Shown: one piece after another, positions 14,101 through 26,237 of the stretch
Position numbering within the stretch: the stretch's first letter is position 1
Layout of the letters: the number at the start of each line of letters is the position of its first letter
DNA from: Sphagnum magellanicum
Lineage: Eukaryota; Streptophyta; Sphagnopsida; Sphagnales; Sphagnaceae
Assembly: GCA_021904315.1 (NCBI GenBank)
Contig: CM038923.1
Span: forward strand, 15,444,038 to 15,508,037
Direction: 5' to 3'
DNA length: 64,000 nucleotides
Program-made: the position numbers and the translations under genes
Notes under the pieces: model-generated
Databases searched by the model: none
What the model saw: only the letters and a program-made list of their open reading frames with translations
What the model was told of the DNA's origin: nothing

Positions 14101-14915
14101 GTTGGAATTTGTAATTGGTTGGCTATTTTCCAAAACACAATCTACCAGTGCTTTTTTTTGAGGATTTTATTTTATTTTATTTTATTTTCTGTGGGGCAAC
14201 CGAAAGAATTGTGAAATTTCAGATTTTTTGGTTTTCTTAGCATAAATTCAACTACTTTTGCTAAATTTTTGGGGATTTTTTCCCTAATTTTCAATATCAC
14301 AAAATTAAAAAAGAAAAAAGAAAAAAGAAAACCCTGGATTCTATACCTTGGGTGAACCAGAACCTACACTGGTACTACTATGGTAATAGCTCCCCATACA
14401 AAATTAGTTGCTTAAGTAACCACCTATGTATTGTTCATACCATGATGTTGGAATTTTTAATTGGCTAGCTACTTTCCACACAAATTCTTCACCTTGGGTA
14501 AACCAGCATTTGTTACATTCATACTATGGTAAAGGTTCCAAAATAGATTATGGTTGCTTCTAAACACTCTAGTATCATGTCCTTAGACTAATCAAGATCT
14601 TCCTCCTTTTGTCTAAATTTAACAAACTTTCCTAGGTTAAATATATCCATGAAGAGGCATTTACTCAAGAAGTTGAAGGGATGTGTGTAAATGCTACTTC
14701 ACCCTAGCCCAGATTCTATTTCCAAAAACCAAGTTTGTAGAAACACCATCATCACCATTTGTAGAAAGTAGGAGGCCACTTTTTTGTGGGGCTCAAAGGT
14801 TTGACCCAAGATGTTGATGGGCAACCCAAGGAGTCACCGGGTGGTGGAACAGCATTTGGTGCATGAAGATGAATCATGATTAAGGAGATTGGGTTGTAAT
14901 ATTTTAAGTTATAAC

Positions 14916-15250
14916 CAGTGTTGGGCAGATATCAACTTTTGAACATAGTACCAGTTAGTACTACTGGTATCCAATCTTTTGAAAACAATTCATACCGGCC
15001 TGGTCCTGGTATTAGGGTGGAAGGCTGATTTTTGGCTGGTGTGTGGTACAGTAAAGATATAACTGCTTCTGATTGGTCGATCATAATGATTTGTCTAGGT
15101 GGTGCTATATAAATAGGCTCTCATTTTATACTGTTCATGTTATGGGGTGTGAAAACAATTAACACTCTATGTTGGATGTGATAATGACTGATTGAGGTGC
15201 ACATATTGGGTGTTAGTGGAAATTTGAGAGTCCAAACCTCCAATTATTAC
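14916..15250 (+). mobile_element. hAT-like repeat end with a promoter-like block, other end not found
   Basis: The sequence starts CAGTGTTGGGC directly after GTTATAAC (14,908-14,915). This resembles the ends of the better-defined elements at 33.5, 34.8 and 45.7 kb. An ATTGG (inverted CCAAT) at 15,072-15,076 and a TATATAAATA at 15,106-15,115 lie in canonical promoter order, but no open frame follows. The right end was not found, so the stated end is only nominal. Confidence 0.4.
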
Positions 15251-15387
15251 AGCTTTTACAATTTAAGTTAGATGTGAAGTTGGAGACCATATAACCAGCC
15301 TTTTTTTTTGGTGTGAAATTTCGTACAGTTGTGAAGTTTTTTTTGTAAAAAAACTTGCACATTGAATTTGATAATTTTTTTTTTAAT

Positions 15388-15530
15388 ACCAGATTTCTAT
15401 ACGTGGTTGAAGTAGGTAGTCAAAAAATATGAGGGTGTACAATTTTTTTTCTTTTCATATTATCTTAATAGCTAAAATTGGCTAAATTGGATTATGGACG
15501 ATTGCCACCTTAGCTTCATCACAAAATTAA
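15388..15530 (+). repeat. TTTGGCTAAA interspersed repeat, copy 2
   Basis: The block order matches that at 10,967-11,105: ATTTCTATACGTGGTTGAAG, then CTTTTCATATT, TAAAATTGGCTAAATTGG, GATTGCCACC and ATCACAAAATT. Long A/T runs have expanded within the copy. Confidence 0.7.
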
Positions 15531-15559
15531 AAAAAAATCAAATAAGAAAAAAAATGCTT

Positions 15560-16570
15560 GCATATAACCGTAAGTAGTGCCTATTTCATGACCACATAAA
15601 AATCCTTGTGCTAATTTACAACCATCATGACTCACTTCCTAAAAGAATTAAAACAACTCTAACTAACACCAACTTTAACTAACTTAAAATTTTATTTATT
15701 CAACAACAAATCCATTTTCCTGAAAATAAACTAGACACCATAATACAATATATATTATGTGCATCATGAAGTTTACTCCATTGATGTGTGAAAATATTTC
15801 ACATAGTTACACTCTGGATGGGTGAGCTTTTCCCCCAAAATCCCACACATCCTACCTAGGTCATGATCATCAAATGCATGTAAAAAGACCCATAAAGGTC
15901 AACCGCTTTCAAGCTTGGTATGGTCTTTAAACAATGATGATGTTATATTGCACCAAATTTTAACCTTTCAAGCCTTGTAATTTGGCTTCAACCTTCACAA
16001 AACTGAAACAAACATCTCAAACCATCATTAGCAAATATATTTAACAAAACCTTTGCAATAAAATCATGTATGAAAGCTGACACACAATCATGTTTTCCCT
16101 ATGAAAATATCTTCAAGTTCATGAATATATTATAGTCTTTTGATGAACCTTTTAAAAAAACAAATCATGAGTGTTTTTGGCCATTGCAAAAACCATGTAT
16201 TTTTATTCCATCATCTTTTGTAACTAATCATTAATTTGTCACATCATCTTGGCAAAACAACTCACAACTTTCTAAGCAATCACCCAAGTAGGTGGCCTTG
16301 GCTCCTATTATTTTATTTGCACTCATATAAGCAATTTTTCAAAACAAGATCCAAAATTTTATAAACTTATCATTCACTCTTATTCTTCCTTTACTAATTA
16401 AATAGAGTAAATAAAATGAGAAGGTATAGGCAAAAAGCTACGAATAAGATACAATTACAGTCATGTGAATTCCCCAAGTGTTAAATTGACAAAATTAAGA
16501 TATATGAATTAACAAAATATTCAAGAAATGAATATTGTAACAAATTTTGAGCAACAAGTTTGAATTTATT
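15560..16570. other. AT-rich intergenic, nothing recognised
   Basis: No gene-like frame, repeat array or element end was recognised on either strand. Confidence 0.5.
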
Positions 16571-16576
16571 TTAATT

Positions 16577-16890
16577 GCTTTATATGACAGTTGGGTCCTT
16601 AGGTTGAAGTATGGAAAGATGTCTAACATTGACCTAGGGCAAGTCACTTTCATTTTTCCTAAATAGTGTGCAAAACAATATAATGCTTTATATGAGAGTT
16701 GGTTCCTTAGGTTGAAGTATGGAAAGATGTCTAACATTGACCTAGGGGAAGTCACTTTCATTTTTTCCTAAATAGTGTGCAAAATATTATATCGCTTTAT
16801 ATGATAGTTGGGTTCATAGGTTGAAGTATGGAAAGATGTTGACTTAGGGGAAGTCATTTTCATTTTTTTCCCAAATAGTGTGCAAAATGA
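16577..16890 (+). repeat. three-copy tandem repeat, period about 108 bp
   Basis: Units start at 16,577, 16,685 and 16,794, each with GCTTTATATGA followed by AGTTGG, AGGTTGAAGTATGGAAAGAT and CCTAAATAGTGTGCAAAA (or CCCAAATAGTGTGC in the last). The first two copies are closest. The third carries a short internal deletion. The complementary strand reads through two units, which explains a repeated peptide there; no coding function is inferred. Confidence 0.9.
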
Positions 16891-19560
16891 TATAAAGAGC
16901 AATTATGCAACTAATTTACAAAAAAAATATTTATAATTGATCTAAATGTAGATTTGATTAGAAATGATTATGAAAATATATTTAAAATATTTTCAATTTT
17001 ATTTGAATTCCTTTAACATTCTATTATTTCATAACACACCAAATTAATACCTTTTTAAATTTATCTCATGTGTTTCGTAAAATATACAAAAAGTGACTAA
17101 TTCATTAAGGTAACTATATTGGAAATATTGGTACTATACTTTTGCTTGTAAGGAAAGATGACATTAATCTTAATGCATTGTACATAATATTTACAAACAT
17201 TTTTATTACTTGGACAACATAAAAATGAAAGAATTATGCCACAAAGTAATGGAAACCTTTGAAAGTGAACATTTAAAATTCTAACAAACCAAAATTATTA
17301 CATGTTTCAATTCATGGATGTGCAAGCTTCCAAATAGTCTTTAGTTCCTTGAAATTGCCCTAAAAATCTTCCAAGTATGTTATGCTCTAATAGATGTATC
17401 CTAACAACTTGCTATCAATATTTTACAAATTTGATAATCTTGTGCATTGTTTTGTTGGACATGAAAAATATTCCAAACTAAACTTATATGTTCAAAAAGT
17501 TTCCACCTTTAAAGGAGATCATGTCAATATATGCATTATCAAGTGTGTTAGGTTCAAATGGTGTGTCTCCAAAAACAAATTGATCCACCCTATTGTATTG
17601 GAGACTATTTATTTATTTATTGTTGTGGATTGACATGAATTTGGCATTAGATCTTCAAGCTTTCAAAGTTGGCTTTTAATTGCTTTGCATGTGGGTTGTT
17701 TAATGCAATGTGACATGCAAGGGTTGAGTGGTTGTGTTCATTTGTGATGGTCAATTGGATGCTTGTCATGATGTGAATGCAATAACAAACTTTTGATGGT
17801 GGAGAGTAACTATGAGTGTGCTAGTTGATGTTGTTCAAATGTGTGGATGATGTGATGAGGAAATTGGCATGATGTTGAAAAAAAAGACGATAATTAACAA
17901 TCAAAGAGGGTTATGCCTAAGAAATGGATTTATTGTTTTGAAGATAAGTGATGCAAAATGTCATTTTCATTTGTATTACTTCATGTAATGGAATAAAATG
18001 ATGGCAAAGTAATTCATGGAACTATATTATCACATTATAATGCTTCAAATTTCATTAATTTATCTTATTGTGGTTGTTTTAACATCAAATGAAAGCATGC
18101 TTTTAATTTAAAGAAACTTGAAACCAAGAAGATCCTTTACAAAACTATTTGACTTTCAATTCATTGTCTAAGCAATGTAAGTAGTTGCATGATAGGTGCT
18201 ATACAATATAAAATCATGATTGAACTTTTTAATGTTTTAGATTGTTTAATGTTTCCTAAGCACATCAAGATGTGCATCATGGTTGTTCATCTTAGATACA
18301 TCATAACAAATCTTATACTAACTAAGGCACCTTAAGAATGTTACTAAGTATTTTAAAATTGGTTAATTAAAATTCCATAATTCAAGAAAAGTTAAGATGT
18401 ATCATTAAATTACTCAAATTAATGACTACCTTTAGGTGACATATATTTTGAATGTCTTACCTAACTAGTCAAGTGCCAAGGATTGCAAGGTTTGCTTTTG
18501 AAGGTGGTGCATGTAATAGGTTAATTTTTTGTTTCAATCATAATTGTTTGAGTGGGGACTAGAGACATGATGATAGTTTGTTATTGGGGTGCATACAAAT
18601 GTTGTGAAGGTATCTAGATTGTAGTGTTGAAAACAAAAGTTCATTTTAAAAAAATCAAGATCAAAATTCAAAATTCAAACCAAACCCCAAAATTGCCTTA
18701 GAAATGTTATTTGATAACTTGTCTAAAGGCATGAGGGGACATTAAGTGTTAAAGTTTTACACCATTTCTATCAAACAAGGGATTGTTTGTGGGTATTGGG
18801 CAAGGGGTTTTTATTTTTAGGGCAACAAAGTGACAAGTGCTTACAACCAACAAATCAATATCTTGAATGATGCATAGAACTATTTTTGACACTAATCAAT
18901 GAAAACTATCCCATGTTCATGTTGCAATTTTTGTTTTATGCTAAACATATGCAAAACAATTTGTATCAATCTATTAATTGATCAATTGAATCTATTGATA
19001 TTAGTAATTAAACTAATTTTTGATATTGATTCACTTACAACCTATTAATTGAACATATTAATGATTAATATTTAAAATATTTAGTATGTAAGGTATATTT
19101 CTTATATATTTTTAAATATTGGGAATTAAGACATACCTTATATTAATTTTAAATTGGTTTTTAGAATAAGAATAATTCTATTGTAGAGCTAACTAAATTA
19201 TAATTTTTATTTAACAACTAATATATGGCACTTTATATTTTTACTCATGCATTTTTAAAATTTTAAAAAGAGTGAACCCCTCAAGCTTTGAGATGAAAAC
19301 ATGGTTTGAATTGGACTTGCCTATTCAAGCAATTCATTGGAGCAATCTAACATGGGATTGCCCCTTGGGTTTAAGTGTTTAGGTGGGTTTGGCATTCCAT
19401 GGTTTACTTGCCCCCCATAACTTTCTCTTCAAAACTTTCTTGTTTTCTTTTATGAGCTTTCATCTTGTTTATGGTCTTTGTTCTTTGTTTTAGTTGTCTT
19501 GTGTCATCATGCTTCAAAGGTCAACATTGTTTTCCTCATGTCTTCGAAACTACAACAAAA
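16890..19560. other. AT-rich intergenic, nothing recognised
   Basis: Short open frames only. No recognisable protein family, RNA gene or repeat boundary was seen on either strand. Confidence 0.5.
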
Positions 19561-19668
19561 TGTGACAAAACAAGTGTCATTGATTTCAAAACATGTATTT
19601 CAATATAATCGAAATGTGAGAAAACAAGTGCCATTGATTTCAAAACATGTACGTCAATTGGGTGTTGT
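19561..19668 (+). repeat. 54-bp tandem duplication
   Basis: Two units start at 19,561 and 19,615 (TGTGACAAAACAAGTG and TGTGAGAAAACAAGTG). Each continues with CATTGATTTCAAAACATGTA and a TCAAT block. The duplication is short and slightly diverged. Confidence 0.85.
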
Positions 19669-20055
19669 CTTGTTGTAAGGTTTGGGACAATTTCTATGAT
19701 AAATAGGAAACCTACTAAATTGAAGGACTCAATCTCAATGGAATCAACATTTTTAAAATGATAATTTAAAACCCAAACCATAGTCAAAATTGCATCATTT
19801 TCCAAATACCTTTGCCCCTATACTTGATAATCATTATGTTTGGGGAAAGCAATGAAGATGTTATTCAAAGGTTTTTGCGTTATTTAAAAACCTCACTTGG
19901 AAAGGTGATCAAAATTTTAAAATAATATATAAAATGTAGGATTGCATGTTTTCTTAAAAATAAATAACCACACAACACTAATGCATACCTAGTTGACCAA
20001 GTGATGTCATGTAACAATTTTTTTCTCTTTTTCAAAAAAAGTTTGCAGCTTTCAT

Positions 20056-20389
20056 CTGTGTTGGGTGCTTGTCAGAAACTGGAACAGGAAACAGACCCCT
20101 GGCGGTTCTTAGGGTTCATAAATGTGAATTTTATAAAAAAAAAAACCAAAGAACCGGTTCTGATATCCATAAACACGGTTCTCAAAAACATTTAGAAAAA
20201 TAAAATAGCTTTGGGTCTTCTTTACCTGTTGAATTCTTCCAGAGCTTTGAAATACCCAAAAACAGTGGTTCTTTCATTTGATTTTTTTTTTTTTTTTCAA
20301 AAATATATAGTCTCCTCGCATTCTCGAATACTAAAAAATCACACGAAGCAAAACGGTTATTTACAAAATCAGATACCCGCCCAACACCG
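20056..20389. mobile_element. GGTTC/GAACC-rich element, probably hAT-like, partial support
   Basis: The stretch begins CTGTGTTGGGTGC and ends CGCCCAACACCG, giving imperfect inverted ends around TGTTGGG. Inside are GAACCGGTTC and GGTTCTT motifs like those of the element at 33,512-33,919. The flanking eight bases do not match, so the boundaries are provisional. Confidence 0.4.
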
Positions 20390-20656
20390 TTGTTTTAGTC
20401 TTTAGTTTTTACTGTGATACTAGTGTGGATGTTGGTTCACCCAAAACAGGAACCGGGTGAAGAAGGGACTCAACACTCAACCTACAACCAAGTCTACAGG
20501 CCCAATTTGGGTGGGCCCTGGCACCGCCCAAGTTTTTTGTCCCCCACCCATTTTTTTCAACACATGGGGAATGGAGAATTTGAGAAAGGAAAATTTAAAG
20601 AATCAGTATTTTTAATTACCTTATTTCCTGGGAAAAAGAAAAAAGAATTCAGATTT

Positions 20657-20862
20657 TAATTTTAGGTTCTACTAGGTCACCAAGAATATTGTGTATGATA
20701 CTTCTAATTTTTCACTTTCAAATCTCCTTTAAAGCCAAATTTGGCTAAAGCTTCTTATATGGCCAATTGTCACTTTGGCTAAATCTTCTCATTCTTATAG
20801 TTGATATCCACTTTGGCTAAATCTTCTTATGGATGATCCGAATTTGACTTGATCACAAAATG
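20657..20862 (+). repeat. TTTGGCTAAA interspersed repeat, copy 3
   Basis: This is a diverged copy in which the CACTTTGGCTAAATCTTCT block has been locally duplicated. It ends in the shared GATCACAAAA block. Confidence 0.55.
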
Positions 20863-20918
20863 GACCCCAAAAAAACACGGGTGCTGATCTCAGACATGGG
20901 GTTTGAATTTTTTTTTTT

Positions 20919-20935
20919 GGGGGGGGGGGGGGGGT
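20919..20935 (+). repeat. poly-G run
   Basis: A T run is followed by about sixteen consecutive G residues. A homopolymer of this length is prone to sequencing and assembly length error and could also form G-quadruplex structures. Confidence 0.8.
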
Positions 20936-20939
20936 GCGC

Positions 20940-22900
20940 TCACTCTTAGTGTAAAGATCAGGTTTAGGGTTTAGGGGAAAAAAAGACAGTGCAAGAAGGC
21001 CCATGCAAAAATAATTTAAGTAATTCTTTCTGATTTGCGACCCTTGGGTACATGAGCCTAGACACAAAATTACTAGAATTCGAGTTCTTCACCTAAAGTG
21101 ATGTTATTATCCCTTCTGCAACAACCGAAAATATTAACTTGGTGCATATTATACATCACCAATCTCCAGCAAGGATCTGCTTCTAATTATTAAAATACTC
21201 AAAGTATGACAATTACAACATGAAGAGAATTTCTTTTTTTAAATGCTGGAAAGCTTGTGCCCAAAATTCAAACTTTAGAATTTTGGATTGATCTAGCTTT
21301 TGTATAGAACACAAAAATTGGTCAGCTCAAATGATTAACTGGCAATCAACCACCAGTTTCAGTCCAGGTTAGTAAAAAGAGAGACTCAGATCCGGGTTTG
21401 ATTTTCAAGACTGAAAATGGAACTAGAATTTAGTTTTTGAAGAACTGGACTGAACATGGAATCAGATTGCCAATTTCATTTTATGTGTGGAACCAAAAAC
21501 TGGAATTGAGATAGTTCTAGTTTTATTTTAAAAACTGAAACCACAGGTTCTTCAAAGGTAAAGGATTCCCCCCCTTTGATAGGAAGTGGTGGGTGGAGAT
21601 TAACCACCCCATGAACAAGACTAAGTTCCTATACTTATTATACATAGTGTATAATATATATCATAAATACTGAAATTTCATCAAGCTCCTTAATATGCAG
21701 AGCAAATTGATCTCATTATGTATGTCAAGGAAAGTGTAAGTGTAAAAGTATATAGGAAGGTTTCAAAGGGCATTTGGTAAGGTTTCTAGGTAGGTATGAA
21801 TGTATGAACAAACAACGTGTTATATATCCATAACTTAAGGAAGGTGGTTTGTTTGCTTTGTTTGTCACATTGAGATCTCTTAAACCACAACACCCCCTTA
21901 ATTAATCGTTGCTTTTGGTCCTTTGGAAAACCCTTGATGAGTAGGTGTGCACCGAGTTGGTTTTGTAATGACTGGACTTATGGTGTAAGATTGATTTAAT
22001 AAAATTTTCATTAAAAATCTAAACCAAAAAAAAAAAGGGGGAAATTGGGGTGCTTGTTGGAAAGCTCTTGATGACTGGGATTTTATGGAGGGGAATTTCA
22101 CAAATTTCAGATCTATGGTGCAAGGTGTATTGAATTTTGAGTAATCTTTGTCAAGTTAGAAAATCAACTGAACTAAAACACTTGATTTTGGAATGAGATA
22201 TTAGTTGGGTAGCAGATGTCACACTAATTTAATTTGTATAGATGATTAACAGTTGTTGATCAGGCAAGTGTGGGCTAGCTACAAAGTAATGCATGCTAAG
22301 CTTGCTACGAAGTACTGCTTAGCATTTCCCTATAGGAAATTAAAGAAGAATCAGTAAGACTAGCCCAGTAAGGAGATGATCAGCCCTCCTCCAATTAGAG
22401 GCAGGCACAAGATCTGTATTATAAAGAAACCATTTGCAGCTGAGCTTTTCGAGGGGGCTAGATCATGTCCTGGCAACAAGTTACCCCTCTATTCCGCCTC
22501 CCATGATGTTGATAAAAAGCAGAAGTTTATACGTTTCAATTTTTAAGATGCGACAGGCTCCCCCCCCCCCCTCCAAAAAAAGAGAGACAAGAAAAGAAAG
22601 TTATAAAATTTGCTTTCTATTTTTCCTAGACCGGGTCTAGTGGTGCTCAAGAGGAGAGGATCGCTCAAGGTGGGATTTTCATAAAGAAGAGTGGACAAAG
22701 TGGAGCCTGTATCGACAGATTTAGAGTTCTCTGCAATTCAACTGATGACCCCCATCTTTTGTTGTTGTTGTTGTTGTTGTTGTTTTCAATTGTAAAGATG
22801 GAGCCAACTAGGATGGGGAAAGGTGGACAGTCGATGCCAAACCCAAAAATCCAACTGTGGATGGTGGGGTAGGGTTCGACAGATGTGCTGCACATGGAAC
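20940..22900. other. transition zone, no gene recognised
   Basis: Base composition becomes less AT-rich here. Only short frames occur and no domain signature was found. A GTT trinucleotide repeat (about 22,759-22,784) and a C run near 22,560-22,571 are present. Confidence 0.45.
22759..22784 (+). repeat. (GTT)n microsatellite
   Basis: About eight consecutive GTT units. It encodes poly-Asn on the complementary strand in one frame, with no sign of a real gene. Confidence 0.85.
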
Positions 22901-24289
22901 AAACCAGGAGCTCGGCGACCTTCGTCTTAATAGTCAATTAATATCAAGTTCTCGGAAATAAAATGTTTCTCAATTAATATCAAGTTCTAGAATGTAAAAT
23001 GTTTTGCAAATCAAAGAGTTTGATTGCACGCACTTAGCTGATTATGTTGCCCGGATAGTGCTCGTTACGGGGTATTTAGCATCTCGCCAGCTGATTATGT
23101 TGGCCAGCTGATTATGCCAATGACCAGGCTACATTCTGCAAGTCGAGCCTCCACGATGCATTCATCGATTTTGGGAACCATTTCTGTCATTCTGTTACAA
23201 TATTATCTATTGTACTAGCTAGGTTTAATCTGATCGGCCTTGTGAGCTTGAAGACCGCAATGATCAGTCTCACAAGATTCCTCAAAAAACAGTGCTGATC
23301 AGGTCTGTGTTAATCAGTTGTCCTGGGTCCATGATCGGCTTAGTCCTGTATTTAGTGCCCTGTCAGGCTCCTACAACATTGGATCAGCTGGGCCTCCTGA
23401 GTTGGAAAATCTACAGATTGTAAGACTTTTACGGTTTTACCTTTTTTCCGGCTTATATTGTTGTTATTAAGTCAATGACTAAGAACAGCTAGTCTAGATA
23501 AGGGACTCCACGAAGCAGATGTCTATCTGTGTAGGGCCCCTATAATATTGCATTTAACCAAATATTAGTAGTCTGCACTCTGAATCTATCGGCTAATTAC
23601 ACAGAACTAAGTCTAACATTGGGAATAAACATATAGTCTAGGAGCTAGATTTCGTGTGAAACCTGTGAGAGGGAAGTTTTGAGAGTTGCTTAATTTTGAT
23701 CTCTACAACCCTGGAAAATATGCAGCTGGCGACAGTTTTGTGTCGGTCTTGACTGGGGTGTTTGCAGTGATGACGGGGTCGTCAGGCTAGCTAACTAGGT
23801 GCCAATCTGCAGGGTAATTTTTGTCCCAAGAAAAAACTGTGCAATTCATACTGTAAACAAATGAAAGTTGAGACTCGTATGTACACCCTTGGTCAGCTGT
23901 TGGGGACTAGCTAGTGTTCAGGTACGTCGTCCATAGTGTGGCGTGAAGAGAAGGCCTCGGCGATCCCAATGGCAATTAAATTGTGTGTTTTCAATCGAGT
24001 GTGGAAGCAGAGAGAGAAACAGCCGCCCTTTTGACTTGACTACATAGGTACGCAGATCTTCAAGTGTTTGCAAATTATACCAGATCCCTGCAGGGTCACA
24101 TGCTGCGATTGTCAAACACGTGTGTCAAACTCCTCGGAGCTCAATCCCCCCCTCCCCCACACACAACCGTTTAGGTAGCACCTCTCATGATCATGCAGTT
24201 AGATTTATGATGCAGGACAGGGAGGATCGACCTCCCTAGATAATCCATGTACTCCTGATCAGACACTAGTAGCATCATGCGCCGGTTAT

Positions 24290-24317
24290 AGATATATATA
24301 TGTATATATATATATTG
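24290..24317. repeat. (TA)n microsatellite
   Basis: A run of alternating T and A with a single interrupting G. It lies upstream of the LBD gene. No function is inferred. Confidence 0.8.
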
Positions 24318-25370
24318 CTTGTCATCATCAGCGACCAGTCCCTAGTAGCGCCCAGCTTTTTTTTCCAGGACTGATGCCCCACTTTCACAAGTAATTCCGG
24401 ATAAGATTTTCAGATGATCAAAATACGTGATCACAAGTCGCTGCCCATGAGCTAGTTCATCCCATGAGTACTAGGGCGATCGGAAGTGGCCGGCGATGGG
24501 TGGTTGTTGTGCAACAACACAAGTCTAGACAATCCTTCTTTTGCTTTTGTGATCTAGATAAGGGATCCAATTAACCAGGCGGCTCTGCCCAGGGCTGAGC
24601 GCTGTCGACCACTTTTTTGATCCGGACAGAGCTCGTTTTGCGGATGTTTCGCGTCTTGCTTAACCATCTGCCGGGCGCATCTGAGAGGACGTTGCTGCGC
24701 ACAGCTAGCGGTGCAAGTAGGTTACTTATTACTACCGACCCTCCCGGCCGGCCTCCACGCTGCGCCAACTTTCACAAGAGAACAGCTGGCCCCAGAGTCC
24801 CCATTGGTGAATTTGCCAAAGATCTTGTATCAATCATCGTAATCATTCCGTCCAATCTTCCGCCGCTTGTGTTGTGTTCTTTTATTCAATGTTGGACTAG
24901 TGGGAGTCCCGAACTGTTTTTTACGAATACTCTCTTTCTTTCTTCCTGAGTGCTTTTGTAATGTTCAACAATGAAAGTGCTAGAATTTTCTGACACTAGC
25001 TGATCCACTCATCGTTGTTTTCCATGCCATCATGTCAGCTGGATGGATTCTTAGAATTGCTAATATTGTCCCATCCGCTGTCTGCGGCAGCTGCACTAGG
25101 CTTAAATAGCTAGCTGTGGGCCGCATCCGCCATCTGCGGTTGCTTTATTGGCTTGTTTGCGCGTGCGCCTGTCTGTGACAGGATGTGAGACCAATTAAGA
25201 GATAATGAAAGGACAGCTAGAGGAGAAAGCGAGCGAGAGAGTCCCCCGGGAGACTCGGGCTCCTGGGAGGAAGGGACGAGAGAGAAAGGGGACCCACATG
25301 CAGGCGAAGAGCAAAACTCCATCGGCAGTAGTGAAGGGGTAGGAACAGGGGAGCCCGGACCACGTCACCA

Positions 25371-25394
25371 GCCTGCCTGCCTACCTGCCTGCCT
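25371..25394 (+). repeat. CCTG tetranucleotide repeat in the LBD 5' region
   Basis: Five to six imperfect CCTG/CCTA units lie just upstream of the first short upstream ORF of the LBD gene. GA-rich DNA (about 25,205-25,290) precedes it. Such GA-rich, repeat-bearing DNA is common in plant 5' leaders, but the transcription start is not known. Confidence 0.6.
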
Positions 25395-25419
25395 TGCCGC
25401 CCCTGCCCTAGTTCCTTCT

Positions 25420-25974
25420 ATGGCACTCAAGCGTGCTTGGAAAACGCAGCGTGCATGACCTCGACAAGCCCAATTCTTTCTGTCGCTCATGCACACACCC
25501 GACACTAGTATACCAGAGGCCGAGGCGCAAGGTCGTAGACTAGGCGACAGTAGTGGTCCAAGCAGCAGTGCATTTATGTCATCTACGGTGTGGCACGGCG
25601 CAGGGTGGTACAGGAGCAGAGCAGGACGTCTTTCTAGTGCAGCTTGAAGGAGCTTCCAGAGAGCTTCAACAGGCTGGCGGGAAGGGGGAGAAGAAGTGCG
25701 CTGCGAGAGGTCGCAGCGGAGGCGGACACTAGCGTTCAGTTGGTCGAGAGCCGCGAACTACGGCCGCTCCAGCAGGCATCGTCGCAACCCCGGGATAACA
25801 GCCGACTCGGCGGTAAAGGATCCGCAGACTCGGAAAACCAAGGATCTCAGAGAGATAGAGATCACCAACTTGAGACGTGGCAACGACAAAGTGGTCAGCC
25901 AGTGGATTATGCCACGAGCTGGCCATCTTTCCCAGACAGGAGTCAGGAAAAAGACTGGAGGACAGCCGGTGTAG
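25420..25974 (+). promoter_or_regulatory. presumed LBD 5' leader with at least four short uORFs
   Basis: Upstream ATGs that open and close before the main start are at 25,420-25,458 (12 codons before the stop), 25,455-25,508 (17), 25,576-25,647 (23) and 25,909-25,974 (21). The first and second overlap in different frames. If transcription starts upstream of 25,420 without a leader intron, ribosomes must reinitiate or leak past these to reach the main ATG at 26,238. That would lower translation. The transcription start itself is not visible, so how many of these are transcribed is inference. Confidence 0.45.
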
Positions 25975-26237
25975 TGGATTATCGACAACTGGATCAGCCG
26001 AATCCGCGCTCAGGTGAGCACAGGTCGACGAAGGAAGGACACAGTACGGCAACGAAGAGAGGTCGAGGCCGGATAGAGTCTTCGGATCAGCAGCGCGACA
26101 AAGGAGCACAGAGAGGGTCGGCGGCAAGGGGAAAGGCCACTGGGGTTATAGGGTCGACATCAGGTACAGGTGTACGGAGCAGCAGGGATCAAGTAGCAGC
26201 AGGAGTTAGCGGATTATCTGCATCTACGTCGGCGTCC

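Larger units (their letters stand above)
9760..14900. other. intergenic, repeat-bearing, no supportable gene
   Basis: No frame longer than about 120 codons occurs, and none shows a recognisable domain. The stretch contains one copy of an interspersed repeat whose inverted partner is near 47 kb (10,340-10,570) and one copy of the TTTGGCTAAA repeat (10,967-11,105). A moderately GC-rich patch with some CpG at 13.6-13.95 kb contains no recognisable exon. A TTTTA run occurs near 14,165-14,190. Confidence 0.5.

Noticed and set aside
24617-24949. 110-codon frame upstream of the LBD gene
   Set aside because: No recognised motif; an open frame of this length is expected in a GC-richer island.
25729-26127. 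132-codon frame on the - strand opposite the LBD leader
   Set aside because: No family signature; explained by the GC-rich composition, where stops are rare.
25644-26237. In-frame 198-codon N-terminal extension of the LBD protein
   Set aside because: It contains no ATG, its first codon is TTG, it is low-complexity in character, and LBD proteins normally begin within a few residues of the LOB domain.
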